A stretch of DNA of 64,000 nucleotides. It comes from Virgibacillus indicus. Its GTDB lineage: Bacteria > Bacillota > Bacilli > Bacillales > Amphibacillaceae. The position numbers were made by a program, and so were the translations under genes. How positions within the stretch are numbered: position 1 is the first letter of the stretch; every line of letters starts with the position of its first letter. Positions 8,881 to 17,416 of the stretch are shown here, in pieces. The DNA lies in the NCBI RefSeq assembly GCF_002266285.1, contig NZ_NPMS01000002.1, positions 310,001-374,000 of the forward strand, written 5' to 3'. The notes under the pieces are model-generated. The model was not told the DNA's origin. It was given only the letters and a program-made list of their open reading frames with translations, and made no database searches.

Positions 8881-10104
8881 ATGAGTCTGACAAAAAAGAT
8901 TATTATTGCTCTTATCCTTGGGGTTATCGTAGGTATTGGTTTAAGCTTTGCTCCGGCAGATGTATTTTCAGTTACCGATAAATATGTATTAAATCCAATT
9001 GGACAAATATTTTTAAATCTGATTATGATGATTGTCGTCCCAATTGTGTTTGTCTCTATCGTTCTGGGTACTTCAGGTTTGGGTGACCCTGTAAAACTAG
9101 GGAAAATTGGTGTACAAACGATTATCTTTTATATTGTAACAACAGCAATTGCGCTGGCAATAGGATTAGGAGTGGCTTTTCTGCTTGAGCCTGGAAAAGC
9201 GGGGGTATTTGATGTCAGTATGGCTGATTATGAAAAAGAATCTGCCCCGCCTATTATGGAAACATTCATTAATATTATTCCTGAAAACCCAATAGAAGCA
9301 ATGTCTACTGGCAATATGCTCCAAATTATTGCATTTGCTATTTTCATAGGTATTGCACTAGCTGTACTAGGAGAAAAGACTAAGGGAATTCATAATTTAT
9401 TTGAGCAGGCAAATGAGATTTTAATTTGGCTCGTAAATGCAATTATGAAAACAGCCCCATATGGTGCTTTTGCTTTAATTGCATCGGCTATTGGAGATGC
9501 TGGTCTTGATGCGGTTGGCTCTATGGCCATGTATATGGTAGCAGTCATTCTGGCTTTATTCATTCATGGCGCTGTTACTTACAGCGTAGCAATTCAGGGT
9601 TTGGGTAAGGCGAATCCATTAAAATTTTACAAAGAATTTTTCCCGGCTATGTCGGTAGCATTTAGTACGTCTAGTTCGAGTGCGACATTACCTATTTCTA
9701 TGAAAACCGCTCAAGAAAATCTGGGTGTAAAAAAATCTATCAGCAGCTTTGTCCAGCCATTAGGCGCAACGATTAACATGGACGGGACAGGCATTATGCA
9801 AGCTGTTGCCACCGTGTTTATTGCCCAGGTTTATGATGTTCCACTTACGTTTACTGCAATCATCATGATTATCTTAACCGCCACACTTGCAAGCATCGGA
9901 ACAGCTGGAGTTCCGGGTGTAGGATTAATCATGCTGGCAATGGTGCTGGAACAAGTTAATTTGCCTGTTGAAGGGATTGCTCTTATTATCGGTGTCGATC
10001 GTCTATTGGATATGCTCCGTACTTCATTAAATATCACAGGTGATGCAGCATGTGCTTATATAATTTCTGAAAATGATAAACGCAAGGAAAAAGCCGGAAT
10101 TTAA
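8881..10104 (+). CDS. Glutamate/dicarboxylate:cation symporter (DAACS family)
   Basis: Membrane transporter that takes up glutamate, aspartate or C4-dicarboxylates with Na+ or H+. The 407-aa product has about eight hydrophobic segments, the serine-rich re-entrant loop STSSSSATLPISM (around residue 263-275) and the NMDGTGIMQAVA motif of the substrate and cation site; a second conserved region GTAGVPGVG follows. These are the signatures of the GltP/GltT/DctA family; substrate preference cannot be read from the sequence. AGGAAAGGA precedes the ATG. A terminator follows at 10123-10156. Single-gene transcript. Confidence 0.93.
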   Translation: MSLTKKIIIALILGVIVGIGLSFAPADVFSVTDKYVLNPIGQIFLNLIMMIVVPIVFVSIVLGTSGLGDPVKLGKIGVQTIIFYIVTTAIALAIGLGVAFLLEPGKAGVFDVSMADYEKESAPPIMETFINIIPENPIEAMSTGNMLQIIAFAIFIGIALAVLGEKTKGIHNLFEQANEILIWLVNAIMKTAPYGAFALIASAIGDAGLDAVGSMAMYMVAVILALFIHGAVTYSVAIQGLGKANPLKFYKEFFPAMSVAFSTSSSSATLPISMKTAQENLGVKKSISSFVQPLGATINMDGTGIMQAVATVFIAQVYDVPLTFTAIIMIILTATLASIGTAGVPGVGLIMLAMVLEQVNLPVEGIALIIGVDRLLDMLRTSLNITGDAACAYIISENDKRKEKAGI

Positions 10105-10122
10105 AGCTTTATATATATTTTT

Positions 10123-10156
10123 GACACGTCTTCTATGATGATAGGCGTGTCTTTTT
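10123..10156 (+). terminator. Terminator after the symporter gene
   Basis: GACACG (10123-10128) pairs with CGTGTC (10146-10151), followed by five Ts. Confidence 0.8.
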
Positions 10157-10263
10157 ATAGTCATTTTAAGCATTTTCACTTTAAAATTGTCACAAATTGT
10201 TCTAAAATAAAAATAGTTACCAAAATGTTTATACAATTTTTAATTGATTTTCTGTTGAATTTA

Positions 10264-10279
10264 TTGCAAGCGGTTTCTA
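10264..10279 (+). promoter_or_regulatory. Catabolite-responsive element (cre) upstream of acsA
   Basis: TTGCAAGCGGTTTCTA matches the CcpA consensus WTGNNARCGNWWWCAW at 15 of 16 positions. It lies 24-39 bases before the acsA start, where bound CcpA would block transcription; acsA of B. subtilis is known to be CcpA-repressed. Confidence 0.8.
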
Positions 10280-10302
10280 ATTTTTGAGGATGAGGTGATT
10301 TA

Positions 10303-12018
10303 ATGGATGTGCAGCGTATACCAGCAAGAGAAGGAAATTATAATCTGAAAGACTACGAAAAAACACGTCAAAATTTTTCATGGGATGAAGTGAAGAAGAA
10401 CTTTTCATGGAATGAGACAGGAAAAGTAAATATGGCGTATGAAGCAGTAGATCGCCATGCTGCTGATCCAAATAAAAAAGATAGGGTTGCATTATATTAC
10501 TCTTCACCAGATAGAGAAGAAGAGGTAACCTTTGGACAGCTTAGTAAACAGAGCAATAAGTTTGCTAATGTATTAAAAAAATATGATGTAAAAAAAGGAG
10601 ATCGGGTATTCTTATTCATGCAGAGAAGTCCGGAATTCTACAATGCTTTCTTTGGTATCTTAAAACTTGGAGCGATTGCCGGTCCGTTATTTGAAGCATT
10701 TATGGAGCAGGCAGTGCGTGACCGTCTTCAGGATAGTGAAGCAAGTGTATTGATTACAACTCCAGATCTATTATACAGAGTTCCACAGGAAGATCTGCCT
10801 GATTTGAAAAAAATTATTCTTGTTGGTGACCATAATGAAAGCTCAGATAAGTATATCGATTATAAAAAGGAAATGGCTGAGGCTTCAGCTGAATTAGCTA
10901 TTGAATGGGTAGACTTGGAAGATGGGATGCTCATTCATTATACTTCCGGTTCTACAGGCAAGCCAAAAGGTGTTTACCATGTTCATAATGCGATGATTCA
11001 GCATTATGCAACAGCTAAATGGGTACTCGACCTGAAAGATAATGATGTTTACTGGTGTACGGCTGATCCGGGCTGGGTAACCGGTACTAGCTACGGTATA
11101 TTCGCACCATGGCTGCTTGGTGTCAGCAATGTTGTTCGCGGTGGACGATTTACACCAGATGACTGGTACGGAACATTGGCAAAATATAAAGTAACCGTCT
11201 GGTATACTGCTCCAACTGCACTCAGAAAATTGGTTAGTGCCGGAGAAGAAGCAGTAAAAAGACATGATTTGTCTTCCCTAAGGCATTTAATGAGTGTTGG
11301 GGAACCGTTAAATCCGGAAGTTGTCTCATGGGGATTAAAAGCATTTGATTTAAGAATTCATGATACATGGTGGATGACGGAAACTGGTGCACAGCTGATT
11401 GTTAATTTTCCTTCCCAGGAAATTCGTCCAGGCTCCATGGGTAAACCAATCCCTGGTATTGAAGCAACCATCGTAGATAATGAAGGAAATGAACTTCCTC
11501 CAAATCAAATGGGAAATCTGGCCATTAAAGAAGGCTGGCCGGCAATGATGCGTACGATCTGGAACAGACCGGAAAAATTTGAAAGCTATTTTATTAATGG
11601 CTGGTATGTTTCTGGAGACAGTGCATATAAGGATGAGGATGGCTACTTTTGGTTCCAGGGACGTCTTGATGATGTAATCAATACATCGGGTGAGCGTGTT
11701 GGGCCATTTGAAGTGGAAAGTAAATTAATCGAACATGACGCAGTTGCAGAAGCAGGCGTAATCGGTAAGCCAGATCCGGAACGCGGTGAAATTATTAAAG
11801 CATTCATTACATTGAATGACGGCTATGAGAAATCAGATGAATTGCTTGAAGATATTCGCCAGTTTGTAAAAACAGGTTTAGCGGGTCATGCAGCACCACG
11901 TGAAATGGAAATCCGGGATTCAATTCCAAAAACCCGCAGTGGTAAAATCATGCGCCGTCTTCTGAAATCATGGGAGCTTGGATTGCCGACAGGAGATACT
12001 TCAACGCTTGAGGAATAA
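10303..12018 (+). CDS. acsA: Acetyl-CoA synthetase
   Basis: ATP-dependent activation of acetate to acetyl-CoA via acetyl-AMP. The 571-aa product belongs to the ANL superfamily: P-loop-like motif YTSGSTGKPKGV (about residue 213), DTWWMTETGAQ (about 357), the hinge aspartate segment GRLDDVINTSGERVGP, and the C-terminal catalytic Lys in KTRSGKIMRRLLK. Its length and the N-terminal INSERT match B. subtilis AcsA (572 aa). GAGGATGAGGTGA precedes the ATG. A cre site at 10264-10279 suggests glucose repression. In B. subtilis acsA is elsewhere, beside the acu genes, which are not present here. Confidence 0.93.
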   Translation: MDVQRIPAREGNYNLKDYEKTRQNFSWDEVKKNFSWNETGKVNMAYEAVDRHAADPNKKDRVALYYSSPDREEEVTFGQLSKQSNKFANVLKKYDVKKGDRVFLFMQRSPEFYNAFFGILKLGAIAGPLFEAFMEQAVRDRLQDSEASVLITTPDLLYRVPQEDLPDLKKIILVGDHNESSDKYIDYKKEMAEASAELAIEWVDLEDGMLIHYTSGSTGKPKGVYHVHNAMIQHYATAKWVLDLKDNDVYWCTADPGWVTGTSYGIFAPWLLGVSNVVRGGRFTPDDWYGTLAKYKVTVWYTAPTALRKLVSAGEEAVKRHDLSSLRHLMSVGEPLNPEVVSWGLKAFDLRIHDTWWMTETGAQLIVNFPSQEIRPGSMGKPIPGIEATIVDNEGNELPPNQMGNLAIKEGWPAMMRTIWNRPEKFESYFINGWYVSGDSAYKDEDGYFWFQGRLDDVINTSGERVGPFEVESKLIEHDAVAEAGVIGKPDPERGEIIKAFITLNDGYEKSDELLEDIRQFVKTGLAGHAAPREMEIRDSIPKTRSGKIMRRLLKSWELGLPTGDTSTLEE

Positions 12019-12082
12019 GATAGATAAGTATGGGAAAACTTTAACTTTCCGTCAATGATGGCGGAGGTTAGAGTTTTTCTTT

Positions 12083-12173
12083 ATACTGATAGAAAACTAT
12101 ATATTTATTAGAAATCAGTATAAGTGTAACTAAGGCTTTCGCCATTCTTGGCGACAGGCCAAGTTTTCTAATA
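12083..12173 (+). repeat. Dispersed repeat, copy A (internally deleted)
   Basis: Starts with ACTGATAGAAAA, contains ATCAGTATAAGTG, the hairpin CTTGGCGACAGGCCAAG and ends TTTTCTAATAA. Copies B (22675-22821) and C (62217-62362) share both ends and carry about 55 extra bases in the middle. The TATACTGAT/ATCAGTATA arms form a small left hairpin. It lies directly upstream of the 165-aa hydrolase gene. Confidence 0.8.
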
Positions 12174-12191
12174 AAGAAGGCTGATGTTTCT

Positions 12192-12689
12192 ATGACAGAT
12201 GACCCTATCCATCAATACCCCTATACTCAGGTCCTAATGAAACCTGGCGATATTATCTATTCTCATAAAATAGCTTTGTCTTCTTTTATGGTGGGACATA
12301 CAGGAATTGTTGGAGAGAATTATCGAATTTATCATGTGAATAGATGGGGGAAAAAGGGGCATTCAGATAGTATGCCAATGTACTTAAGCAGACATCAAAA
12401 GGGTGAAAGGTTAACCATATTGAGAAATGAAAATGAAGAAGCGGCCAGAAAAGCAGCCCTATGGGCGAAGCAGAATATAGAAAAAGTAAAAAAATACACG
12501 TTTACAAGAGATTTGGCAGATTTCGAATTAAATTATTGTTCTAAGTATATCTGGCAGGCCTATTATTTTGCGAATGAGGATAAAATTGATCTTACAGGGC
12601 GTGGATTTGATTCCACTTCAAAAAAGTATGTCACTCCAACACAGATATACAAAAGCTTTAAAAAAATAGGCAGCTTTATAAATAAATAA
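12192..12689 (+). CDS. YiiX/YycO-like permuted papain-fold cysteine hydrolase
   Basis: A 165-aa cytoplasmic protein without signal peptide. The order of active-site elements, GDIIYSHK ... GHTGIVG with a His near residue 36 and then YCSKYIWQAYY with a Cys near residue 114, fits the circularly permuted NlpC/P60 fold (YaeF/YiiX/YycO type), in which His precedes Cys. Such proteins act as peptidases, amidases or acyltransferases; the substrate is unknown. GAAGG lies 11 nt before the ATG, slightly far. It follows repeat copy A and faces hmp. No counterpart occurs at this place in B. subtilis. Confidence 0.75.
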   Translation: MTDDPIHQYPYTQVLMKPGDIIYSHKIALSSFMVGHTGIVGENYRIYHVNRWGKKGHSDSMPMYLSRHQKGERLTILRNENEEAARKAALWAKQNIEKVKKYTFTRDLADFELNYCSKYIWQAYYFANEDKIDLTGRGFDSTSKKYVTPTQIYKSFKKIGSFINK

Positions 12690-12719
12690 AAGGAGCCCAT
12701 ATTAGGACTCCTGTCTTAG

Positions 12720-13946
12720 CTATGCCGTAATATCTTCAGCTGGTCCGAAAATTTCAAAATGGATATCAGCATCTGAGACATGGTATTTTTTTAAGTTCTG
12801 ATATGCCGCCCGCATGAATCCTTTCGGGCCGCAGAAGTAAAATGCTGCATCATTTGTCGGTAAGATAGTTTCTAGCCATTCAGCATCAATATAGCCTGTC
12901 TTATCACACTGTTCATCATCTTCCGGATGATCATAGATAGTGTAGTTTGTTACATTATCATATTTATCAGCTATTTCCAGCACACGGTCCTTCATGGCAT
13001 GAAATCTACCTGATCTAGCTGCATGGATAAAGATTACTTCACGTTCCGGCTGTTCTTTAATAACTGTTTCCAGCATACTAATCATTGGTGTCAGACCAAC
13101 CCCGCCACTCATTAATACTAATGGTCTTGTGTCCTCTAAATCAAGAACAAATTCACCGGCTGGTGCACTGATTGGCAATATACTGCCTTCCTCAAGTTTT
13201 TCATGTAAAAAGCTTGATACAACCCCAGCAGGATTATCTCCGATGGCATCCTCACGTTTTACGCTAATACGATAGACACCTTCACCTGGTGCACAGGATA
13301 AACTGTATTGACGCAGGTGATCATGAGATTCCCCGTCGATTTCAGCTTTCACTGTCACATACTGTCCGGCTTGGTAGGCTGGAAAAGGGTTTCCATCGGC
13401 CGGTTCCAGATAAAATGATGTAATAACATCACTTTCCACAACCTTTTTCGTTACTTTAAAGTTACGGAAATCAACCCATCCGCCTGGTTTGTTTTTTGTT
13501 TCCATGTACATATCCTTTTCAATGGAAATAAATACATCAGCAATAACACCATATGCTTTTTCCCATGCATTGATAATATCATCCGTCGCTGCATCACCTA
13601 GCACATCTTTTATCCCCATTAATAAATACTTTCCGACAATTGGATAATGCTCTGGTTTTATATTTAAACTTTTATGTTTATGTGAGATTAATTTCACGTT
13701 CGGTAAAATAGCTTCCAGATTATCAATATTGGCAGCTGCAGCGTAAACCGTATTTGCTAAGGCCTTTGATTGATCTCCTTTTCGCTGATTTGTCTGATTA
13801 AATATATTTTTTAATTCTGGGTGATTTTCAAACATTAATTGATAGAATCGTTTTGTGATTTTCTCACCATGTTCTTGTAATACTGGTACAGTAGCCTTTA
13901 TAATATCTCGTGTTTGTTTGTCCAATCCTATTGTGGCAGTTGTCAT
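12720..13946 (-). CDS. hmp: Flavohemoglobin (nitric oxide dioxygenase)
   Basis: Converts NO and O2 to nitrate using NAD(P)H and FAD. The 408-aa product has an N-terminal globin domain (residues about 1-140) with the proximal-His segment LISHKHKSLNIKPEHY near residue 85-100, an FAD domain with RQYSLSCAPGEG (about residue 205) and an NAD domain with MSGGVGLTPMISM and FYFCGPKGFM. GGGAGTG precedes the ATG. It is transcribed away from nsrR, and the shared gap holds a sigma-A promoter and an NsrR-type dyad, so NO-inducible control is expected. Confidence 0.96.
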   Translation of the reverse strand: MTTATIGLDKQTRDIIKATVPVLQEHGEKITKRFYQLMFENHPELKNIFNQTNQRKGDQSKALANTVYAAAANIDNLEAILPNVKLISHKHKSLNIKPEHYPIVGKYLLMGIKDVLGDAATDDIINAWEKAYGVIADVFISIEKDMYMETKNKPGGWVDFRNFKVTKKVVESDVITSFYLEPADGNPFPAYQAGQYVTVKAEIDGESHDHLRQYSLSCAPGEGVYRISVKREDAIGDNPAGVVSSFLHEKLEEGSILPISAPAGEFVLDLEDTRPLVLMSGGVGLTPMISMLETVIKEQPEREVIFIHAARSGRFHAMKDRVLEIADKYDNVTNYTIYDHPEDDEQCDKTGYIDAEWLETILPTNDAAFYFCGPKGFMRAAYQNLKKYHVSDADIHFEIFGPAEDITA

Positions 13947-13976
13947 TTAAAAAGCACTCCCTTTTAAAATTTAAAC

Positions 13977-13993
13977 ATGTATTTTGAATACAT
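13977..13993. promoter_or_regulatory. NsrR-type operator between hmp and nsrR
   Basis: ATGTATTTTGAATACAT: perfect 7-bp arms ATGTATT/AATACAT around TTG, close to the known B. subtilis NsrR site of the hmp promoter. It lies a few bases downstream of the hmp -10 box. Confidence 0.8.
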
Positions 13994-13997
13994 CTTT

Positions 13998-14027
13998 ATT
14001 GTATAATTAATATTAACACCATGACAA
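13998..14027 (-). promoter_or_regulatory. Sigma-A promoter of hmp
   Basis: On the minus strand: TTGTCA (14022-14027), 18-base spacer, TACAAT (13998-14003). The start site would fall within the NsrR dyad. Confidence 0.65.
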
Positions 14028-14086
14028 TAGGGTAAAAGGCGATTTATGTTACAATAATGTGAAGTTGTTAACAAGGAGAAAATGAG

Positions 14087-14524
14087 ATGAATTTAAAAAA
14101 ATATACAGACTATGCACTTCGTGTACTAATATTCACGGGAATGAAGTCAGATGAAGAGCTTGCAAGTATTAAAGAAATTTCAGAGGTATATAATATATCC
14201 CCGCACCATCTGGGGAAAATCGTATTTGAATTAAATAAACTGGAATTAATTGAAACAATCAGGGGGAGAAATGGCGGAATCCGGCTGGCAAAACCAGCAG
14301 AGGAAATTAATGTTGGCATAGTTGTACGGCTGCTTGAGAATGACTTTGTCCTGCTTGAATGCTTTGACAAAGGTGCAAATCATTGTGTGATTTCCCCAGG
14401 ATGTACATTAAAGCATGCGTTAAATAAGGCGTTGCATGCATTTTTTCAAGTACTTGATGAATATACCATTAAAGATTTAATAAATAATGAAAATGAGCTG
14501 AAAGAATTAATGGGAATCAGCTAG
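14087..14524 (+). CDS. nsrR: Rrf2-family nitric-oxide sensing repressor
   Basis: Fe-S transcription repressor that releases DNA on contact with NO. The 145-aa product starts with the Rrf2 winged helix (YTDYALRVLIF, then recognition helix around SPHHLGKIVFEL) and carries the three cluster cysteines in CFDKGANHCVISPGC (about residues 92-106), the spacing typical of NsrR rather than IscR or CymR. It stands divergent from hmp with an NsrR-like dyad between them, so it probably represses hmp and itself. AAGGAGA lies 8 nt before the ATG. Confidence 0.92.
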   Translation: MNLKKYTDYALRVLIFTGMKSDEELASIKEISEVYNISPHHLGKIVFELNKLELIETIRGRNGGIRLAKPAEEINVGIVVRLLENDFVLLECFDKGANHCVISPGCTLKHALNKALHAFFQVLDEYTIKDLINNENELKELMGIS

Positions 14525-14592
14525 GCATGTTTTATATCCGTACAAATGGGAAGAACATTCTATGTAACCTTTTAAAAAGGAGCGGATAAATT

Positions 14593-15108
14593 ATGGGTAA
14601 GAAAATAGCAACAGTTATTACAGATATGTTTGAGGATGTAGAATATACAGAGCCTTTGAACGCATTTAAAGATGCAGGACACGAGATTATTGCGATTGAA
14701 AAGGAAAAAGGCAAACAGGTAACAGGTAAGAATAAGGAAGCAAAGGTAACAATTGATCAGGGAATTGATGATGCGAACCCGGATGATTTTGATGCATTGT
14801 TTATTCCAGGCGGTTTTTCACCAGATCAGCTTCGTGCAGATGACCGTTTTGTACAGTTTGCGAAAAAATTTATGGATGCCAAAAAGCCTGTATTTGCCAT
14901 CTGTCACGGACCTCAGCTGTTAATTACAGCCAAATCACTGGAGGGCCGGGATGCTACAGGATTTAAATCCATTCAGGTGGATATGGAATATGCAAAAGCT
15001 AATGTAAAAGATCAGGAAGTTGTGGTTTGTCAGAATCAGCTTGTAACAAGCCGTCAGCCTGATGATATTCCAGCATTTAATAGGGAAGCAGTAAATCTTT
15101 TAAAATAA
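14593..15108 (+). CDS. DJ-1/PfpI-family protein (general stress type)
   Basis: A 171-aa class I glutamine-amidotransferase-like protein. The nucleophile elbow AICHGPQLL puts the reactive Cys near residue 104, preceded by FIPGGFSPDQLR; a His follows the Cys as in YhbO, YraA and YfkM. Family members are described as proteases, chaperones or deglycases, and the activity is disputed. AAAAGGAGCGG precedes the ATG and a terminator follows. It may share the nsrR transcript (69-base gap). Confidence 0.85.
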   Translation: MGKKIATVITDMFEDVEYTEPLNAFKDAGHEIIAIEKEKGKQVTGKNKEAKVTIDQGIDDANPDDFDALFIPGGFSPDQLRADDRFVQFAKKFMDAKKPVFAICHGPQLLITAKSLEGRDATGFKSIQVDMEYAKANVKDQEVVVCQNQLVTSRQPDDIPAFNREAVNLLK

Positions 15109-15121
15109 CTTAATAGTAAAG

Positions 15122-15165
15122 GAGCCGCAAATCCAGTTCTGAATGGATTGCGGCTCACTTTATTT
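15122..15165 (+). terminator. Terminator after the PfpI gene
   Basis: GAGCCGCAA-TCCA arm pairs with TGGAT-TGCGGCTC (to 15156), followed by a T-rich tail. Confidence 0.8.
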
Positions 15166-15176
15166 TTTAAAGCATT

Positions 15177-15299
15177 GTGCTGAAATAGGCTGTCAAAGTT
15201 GAGAGACAACCTGAGAAAGTTGAGAAATAATTGTATAATTCCTTTTTCTCTCTTAACTGTTATCCAGAATCTCTCAACTATGCAGCTTTGTCTCTCAAC
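15177..15299. repeat. Dyad array of GTTGAGAGA units at 21-nt pitch
   Basis: Forward units at 15198 and 15219 (a worn one at 15177); inverted units end at 15257, 15278 and 15299. All spacings are 21 nt and the two halves share one symmetry centre at 15238. It lies between convergent genes. Confidence 0.87.
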
Positions 15300-15367
15300 T
15301 TTATAACTAGATCCGTATTTTCATCATTTTTCTGGCAATCACTACCCGGGAGCGAGCGCCTCTGCTT

Positions 15368-16657
15368 TTATTCCAATTTTCTAATCGTAAAATTATCATC
15401 CAGAAGCAGCCAATTTTGAGGGAAAGCAAGCCCAAGCTTCCAATATGCAATTCCATGCAGGTTTAATTCTTTTATCAAATTAAATTTAGCCTGAATTGAC
15501 CGTGCATCCTCAAACCAGACTTCATGCTGATTACCTTCCGCATCTGTATACATAAAAAATGGCGCCTGTGCAACTGTATCGTATTGTATAACGGCATTAT
15601 TTTCCCGAGCCAGTGTGATTGCCTGTTGAGGGCTAAGGGCTCGTGCTGGTTCTCCGCCTTGCACAAATGGCAGTGTCCAGTCATATCCGTATAGGTTTTG
15701 GCCTAGTATGATTTTATCAGCAGGCATTTCCGTCAGCGCATATTCGACGACCCTTCTTACCTGGTCTATTGGTGAAACTGCCATTGGCGGTCCGCCGCTA
15801 TACCCCCATTCATAGGTCATTAATACAACAAAATCGGCAATTTCCCCATGTGCTGCATAATCATGTGCTTCATATAAAAGTCCAGTTTGTGCTGCACTCG
15901 TTTTTGGTGCAAGAGCTGTGGACATTAATAGTCCAGCCTGGGAAAAGCGCTCCCTGGCTTTTCTCAGGAAATTATTATATGCTTCTCTATCTTCTGGTGG
16001 TATAAACTCAAAGTCGAAGTGAACATCCGTGAATCCAATAGATGCAGCTGTATTAATAATGTTATCTAATAACGTATTTTGCACAGCTTGCACAGTTAGT
16101 ATGATATGTATCAGTTCCGAACTGAATGCACCCTCCTCCAAGTTTGTTACAACAAGCATTAGCGCCGTATTATTGCTATCCGCTATTTGCTGCAGATTAC
16201 CCATTGGCGGTTCTGTAAGACTGCCATCACGATTAACATTGTAGCTGAAATGTGCAAGATAAGTTAAGTAGGGTGTAGTTTTCGTTGCGGCATTTTCCAG
16301 GGTCTCTGAAACGGATCCTCCTAATGGTTCAATATATGCAATGCTTGTGATTGGCCTTTTAGCCCTTGGGGGAATGTATAAACGATATCCGACAGGCAGT
16401 ATATTCCCGACTGGAAAATTATTAATCTGTGCAAGCTCCTGATAGGTCATGCCAAATTCTTGCGCAATGGAATACAAACTGTCACCAGGCTGAACAAAAT
16501 AGAATTGGCCAATAATTGGAATTACCAGTGCCTGCCCAACAACCAGATTATTTGGTGCATCGAGTTCATTTGCACTTATAATTGCGGTGACTGAAGTGTT
16601 ATAGGTATTGGCAATTCCTGATATATTTTCACCACTTTGTACGACATGTATTTGCAT
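15368..16657 (-). CDS. yaaH: Spore germination N-acetylglucosaminidase (LysM-GH18)
   Basis: Spore cortex-fragment hydrolase of the SleL/YaaH family. The 429-aa product (B. subtilis 427) has two N-terminal LysM repeats (residues about 2-46 and 50-95: VVQSGENISGIA and FVQPGDSLYSIA) that bind peptidoglycan, then a GH18 barrel with the catalytic segment FTDVHFDFEF (about residue 217) where the last Glu is the acid. GAGGAGGG precedes the ATG at 16657; an in-frame ATG 21 bases upstream has none. It has no signal peptide, as expected for a protein made in the mother cell. A sigma-E promoter is visible at 16691-16719. Confidence 0.94.
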   Translation of the reverse strand: MQIHVVQSGENISGIANTYNTSVTAIISANELDAPNNLVVGQALVIPIIGQFYFVQPGDSLYSIAQEFGMTYQELAQINNFPVGNILPVGYRLYIPPRAKRPITSIAYIEPLGGSVSETLENAATKTTPYLTYLAHFSYNVNRDGSLTEPPMGNLQQIADSNNTALMLVVTNLEEGAFSSELIHIILTVQAVQNTLLDNIINTAASIGFTDVHFDFEFIPPEDREAYNNFLRKARERFSQAGLLMSTALAPKTSAAQTGLLYEAHDYAAHGEIADFVVLMTYEWGYSGGPPMAVSPIDQVRRVVEYALTEMPADKIILGQNLYGYDWTLPFVQGGEPARALSPQQAITLARENNAVIQYDTVAQAPFFMYTDAEGNQHEVWFEDARSIQAKFNLIKELNLHGIAYWKLGLAFPQNWLLLDDNFTIRKLE

Positions 16658-16690
16658 AAAAATCCCTCCTCGAAACAAGTCTCTTCCTAC

Positions 16691-16719
16691 AATTTATGAG
16701 GAGGGAACACAGGTTATGC
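16691..16719 (-). promoter_or_regulatory. Sigma-E promoter of yaaH
   Basis: On the minus strand: GCATAAC (-35, 16713-16719), 14-base spacer, CATAAATT (-10, 16691-16698). This fits the sigma-E consensus KMATATT-N13-15-CATACANT; B. subtilis yaaH is known to be sigma-E dependent. Confidence 0.75.
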
Positions 16720-16722
16720 AGT

Positions 16723-17256
16723 TTAGAAGGGCTCAATTTTTGCTTTCATTACTGAATTCATCAAATATAGTGCGTAATCATTCGTTTCTTTTTCCTCTGA
16801 AGCCATACAATTTTTAGGTATATGCATATCAAATTGGTACATATACGCATCTTTGGCAGTAAATAAAATGCAGATGTCACCGGCGACTCCAGCCATAATC
16901 AAATGTGTTTTCCCCAACTCATTCAGCAGGGATTGAAGCGGGGTTTGAAAAAAGGCAGAGTGCTGTGGTTTAATTAGAAAGTAATCGTTTTCATCCGGTT
17001 TTAAGGCATCAATGATATGCTGGCTCTTTTCATTCCGGCAAAGGTCGATGATTTTATTGAAATCTGCCTGCCATAACTTATAATGATCATTAATATAGAT
17101 TGTCGGGATCTTGTTTTCTTTTGCAAAAGCTTTCAACTTTTTCAGGTTTGGCAAAATTTCATTGGTATGATCCAATAGTTTTTGGCTTCCATCAAAGTCG
17201 AAATGGTTTATAATATCTATAAACAATACTGCAGTTTTTTCATAGGCGTTTTCCAT
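16723..17256 (-). CDS. yaaI: Isochorismatase-like cysteine hydrolase
   Basis: A 177-aa cytoplasmic hydrolase of the isochorismatase/nicotinamidase superfamily. The triad is in place: Asp14 (LFIDIIN), Lys in FLIKPQHSAF (about residue 95) and Cys in GVAGDICILFTA (about residue 130). The substrate is unknown; B. subtilis YaaI has been described as isochorismatase-like only by similarity. It lies upstream of yaaH on the same strand, as in B. subtilis. AAAGGAG stands 8 nt before the ATG. Confidence 0.85.
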   Translation of the reverse strand: MENAYEKTAVLFIDIINHFDFDGSQKLLDHTNEILPNLKKLKAFAKENKIPTIYINDHYKLWQADFNKIIDLCRNEKSQHIIDALKPDENDYFLIKPQHSAFFQTPLQSLLNELGKTHLIMAGVAGDICILFTAKDAYMYQFDMHIPKNCMASEEKETNDYALYLMNSVMKAKIEPF

Positions 17257-17416
17257 CGCGAAACTCCTTTATTTTAAATGCTGTTTTTGTGAATTTTGTT
17301 TATTAATGATTTCAGTAGATGAAAATTGCGACGTAAAATCAGCGATGATAATTCCATCGGCCGCTCAGGAAATATAACCACACTTCCATCATCATATCAG
17401 CCTTCCACCGAAAATC
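17257..17416. other. Intergenic start of the yaaI-tadA gap, nothing recognised
   Basis: A+T-rich divergent gap without an open frame of note. I see no promoter of good quality for yaaI here. Confidence 0.4.
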
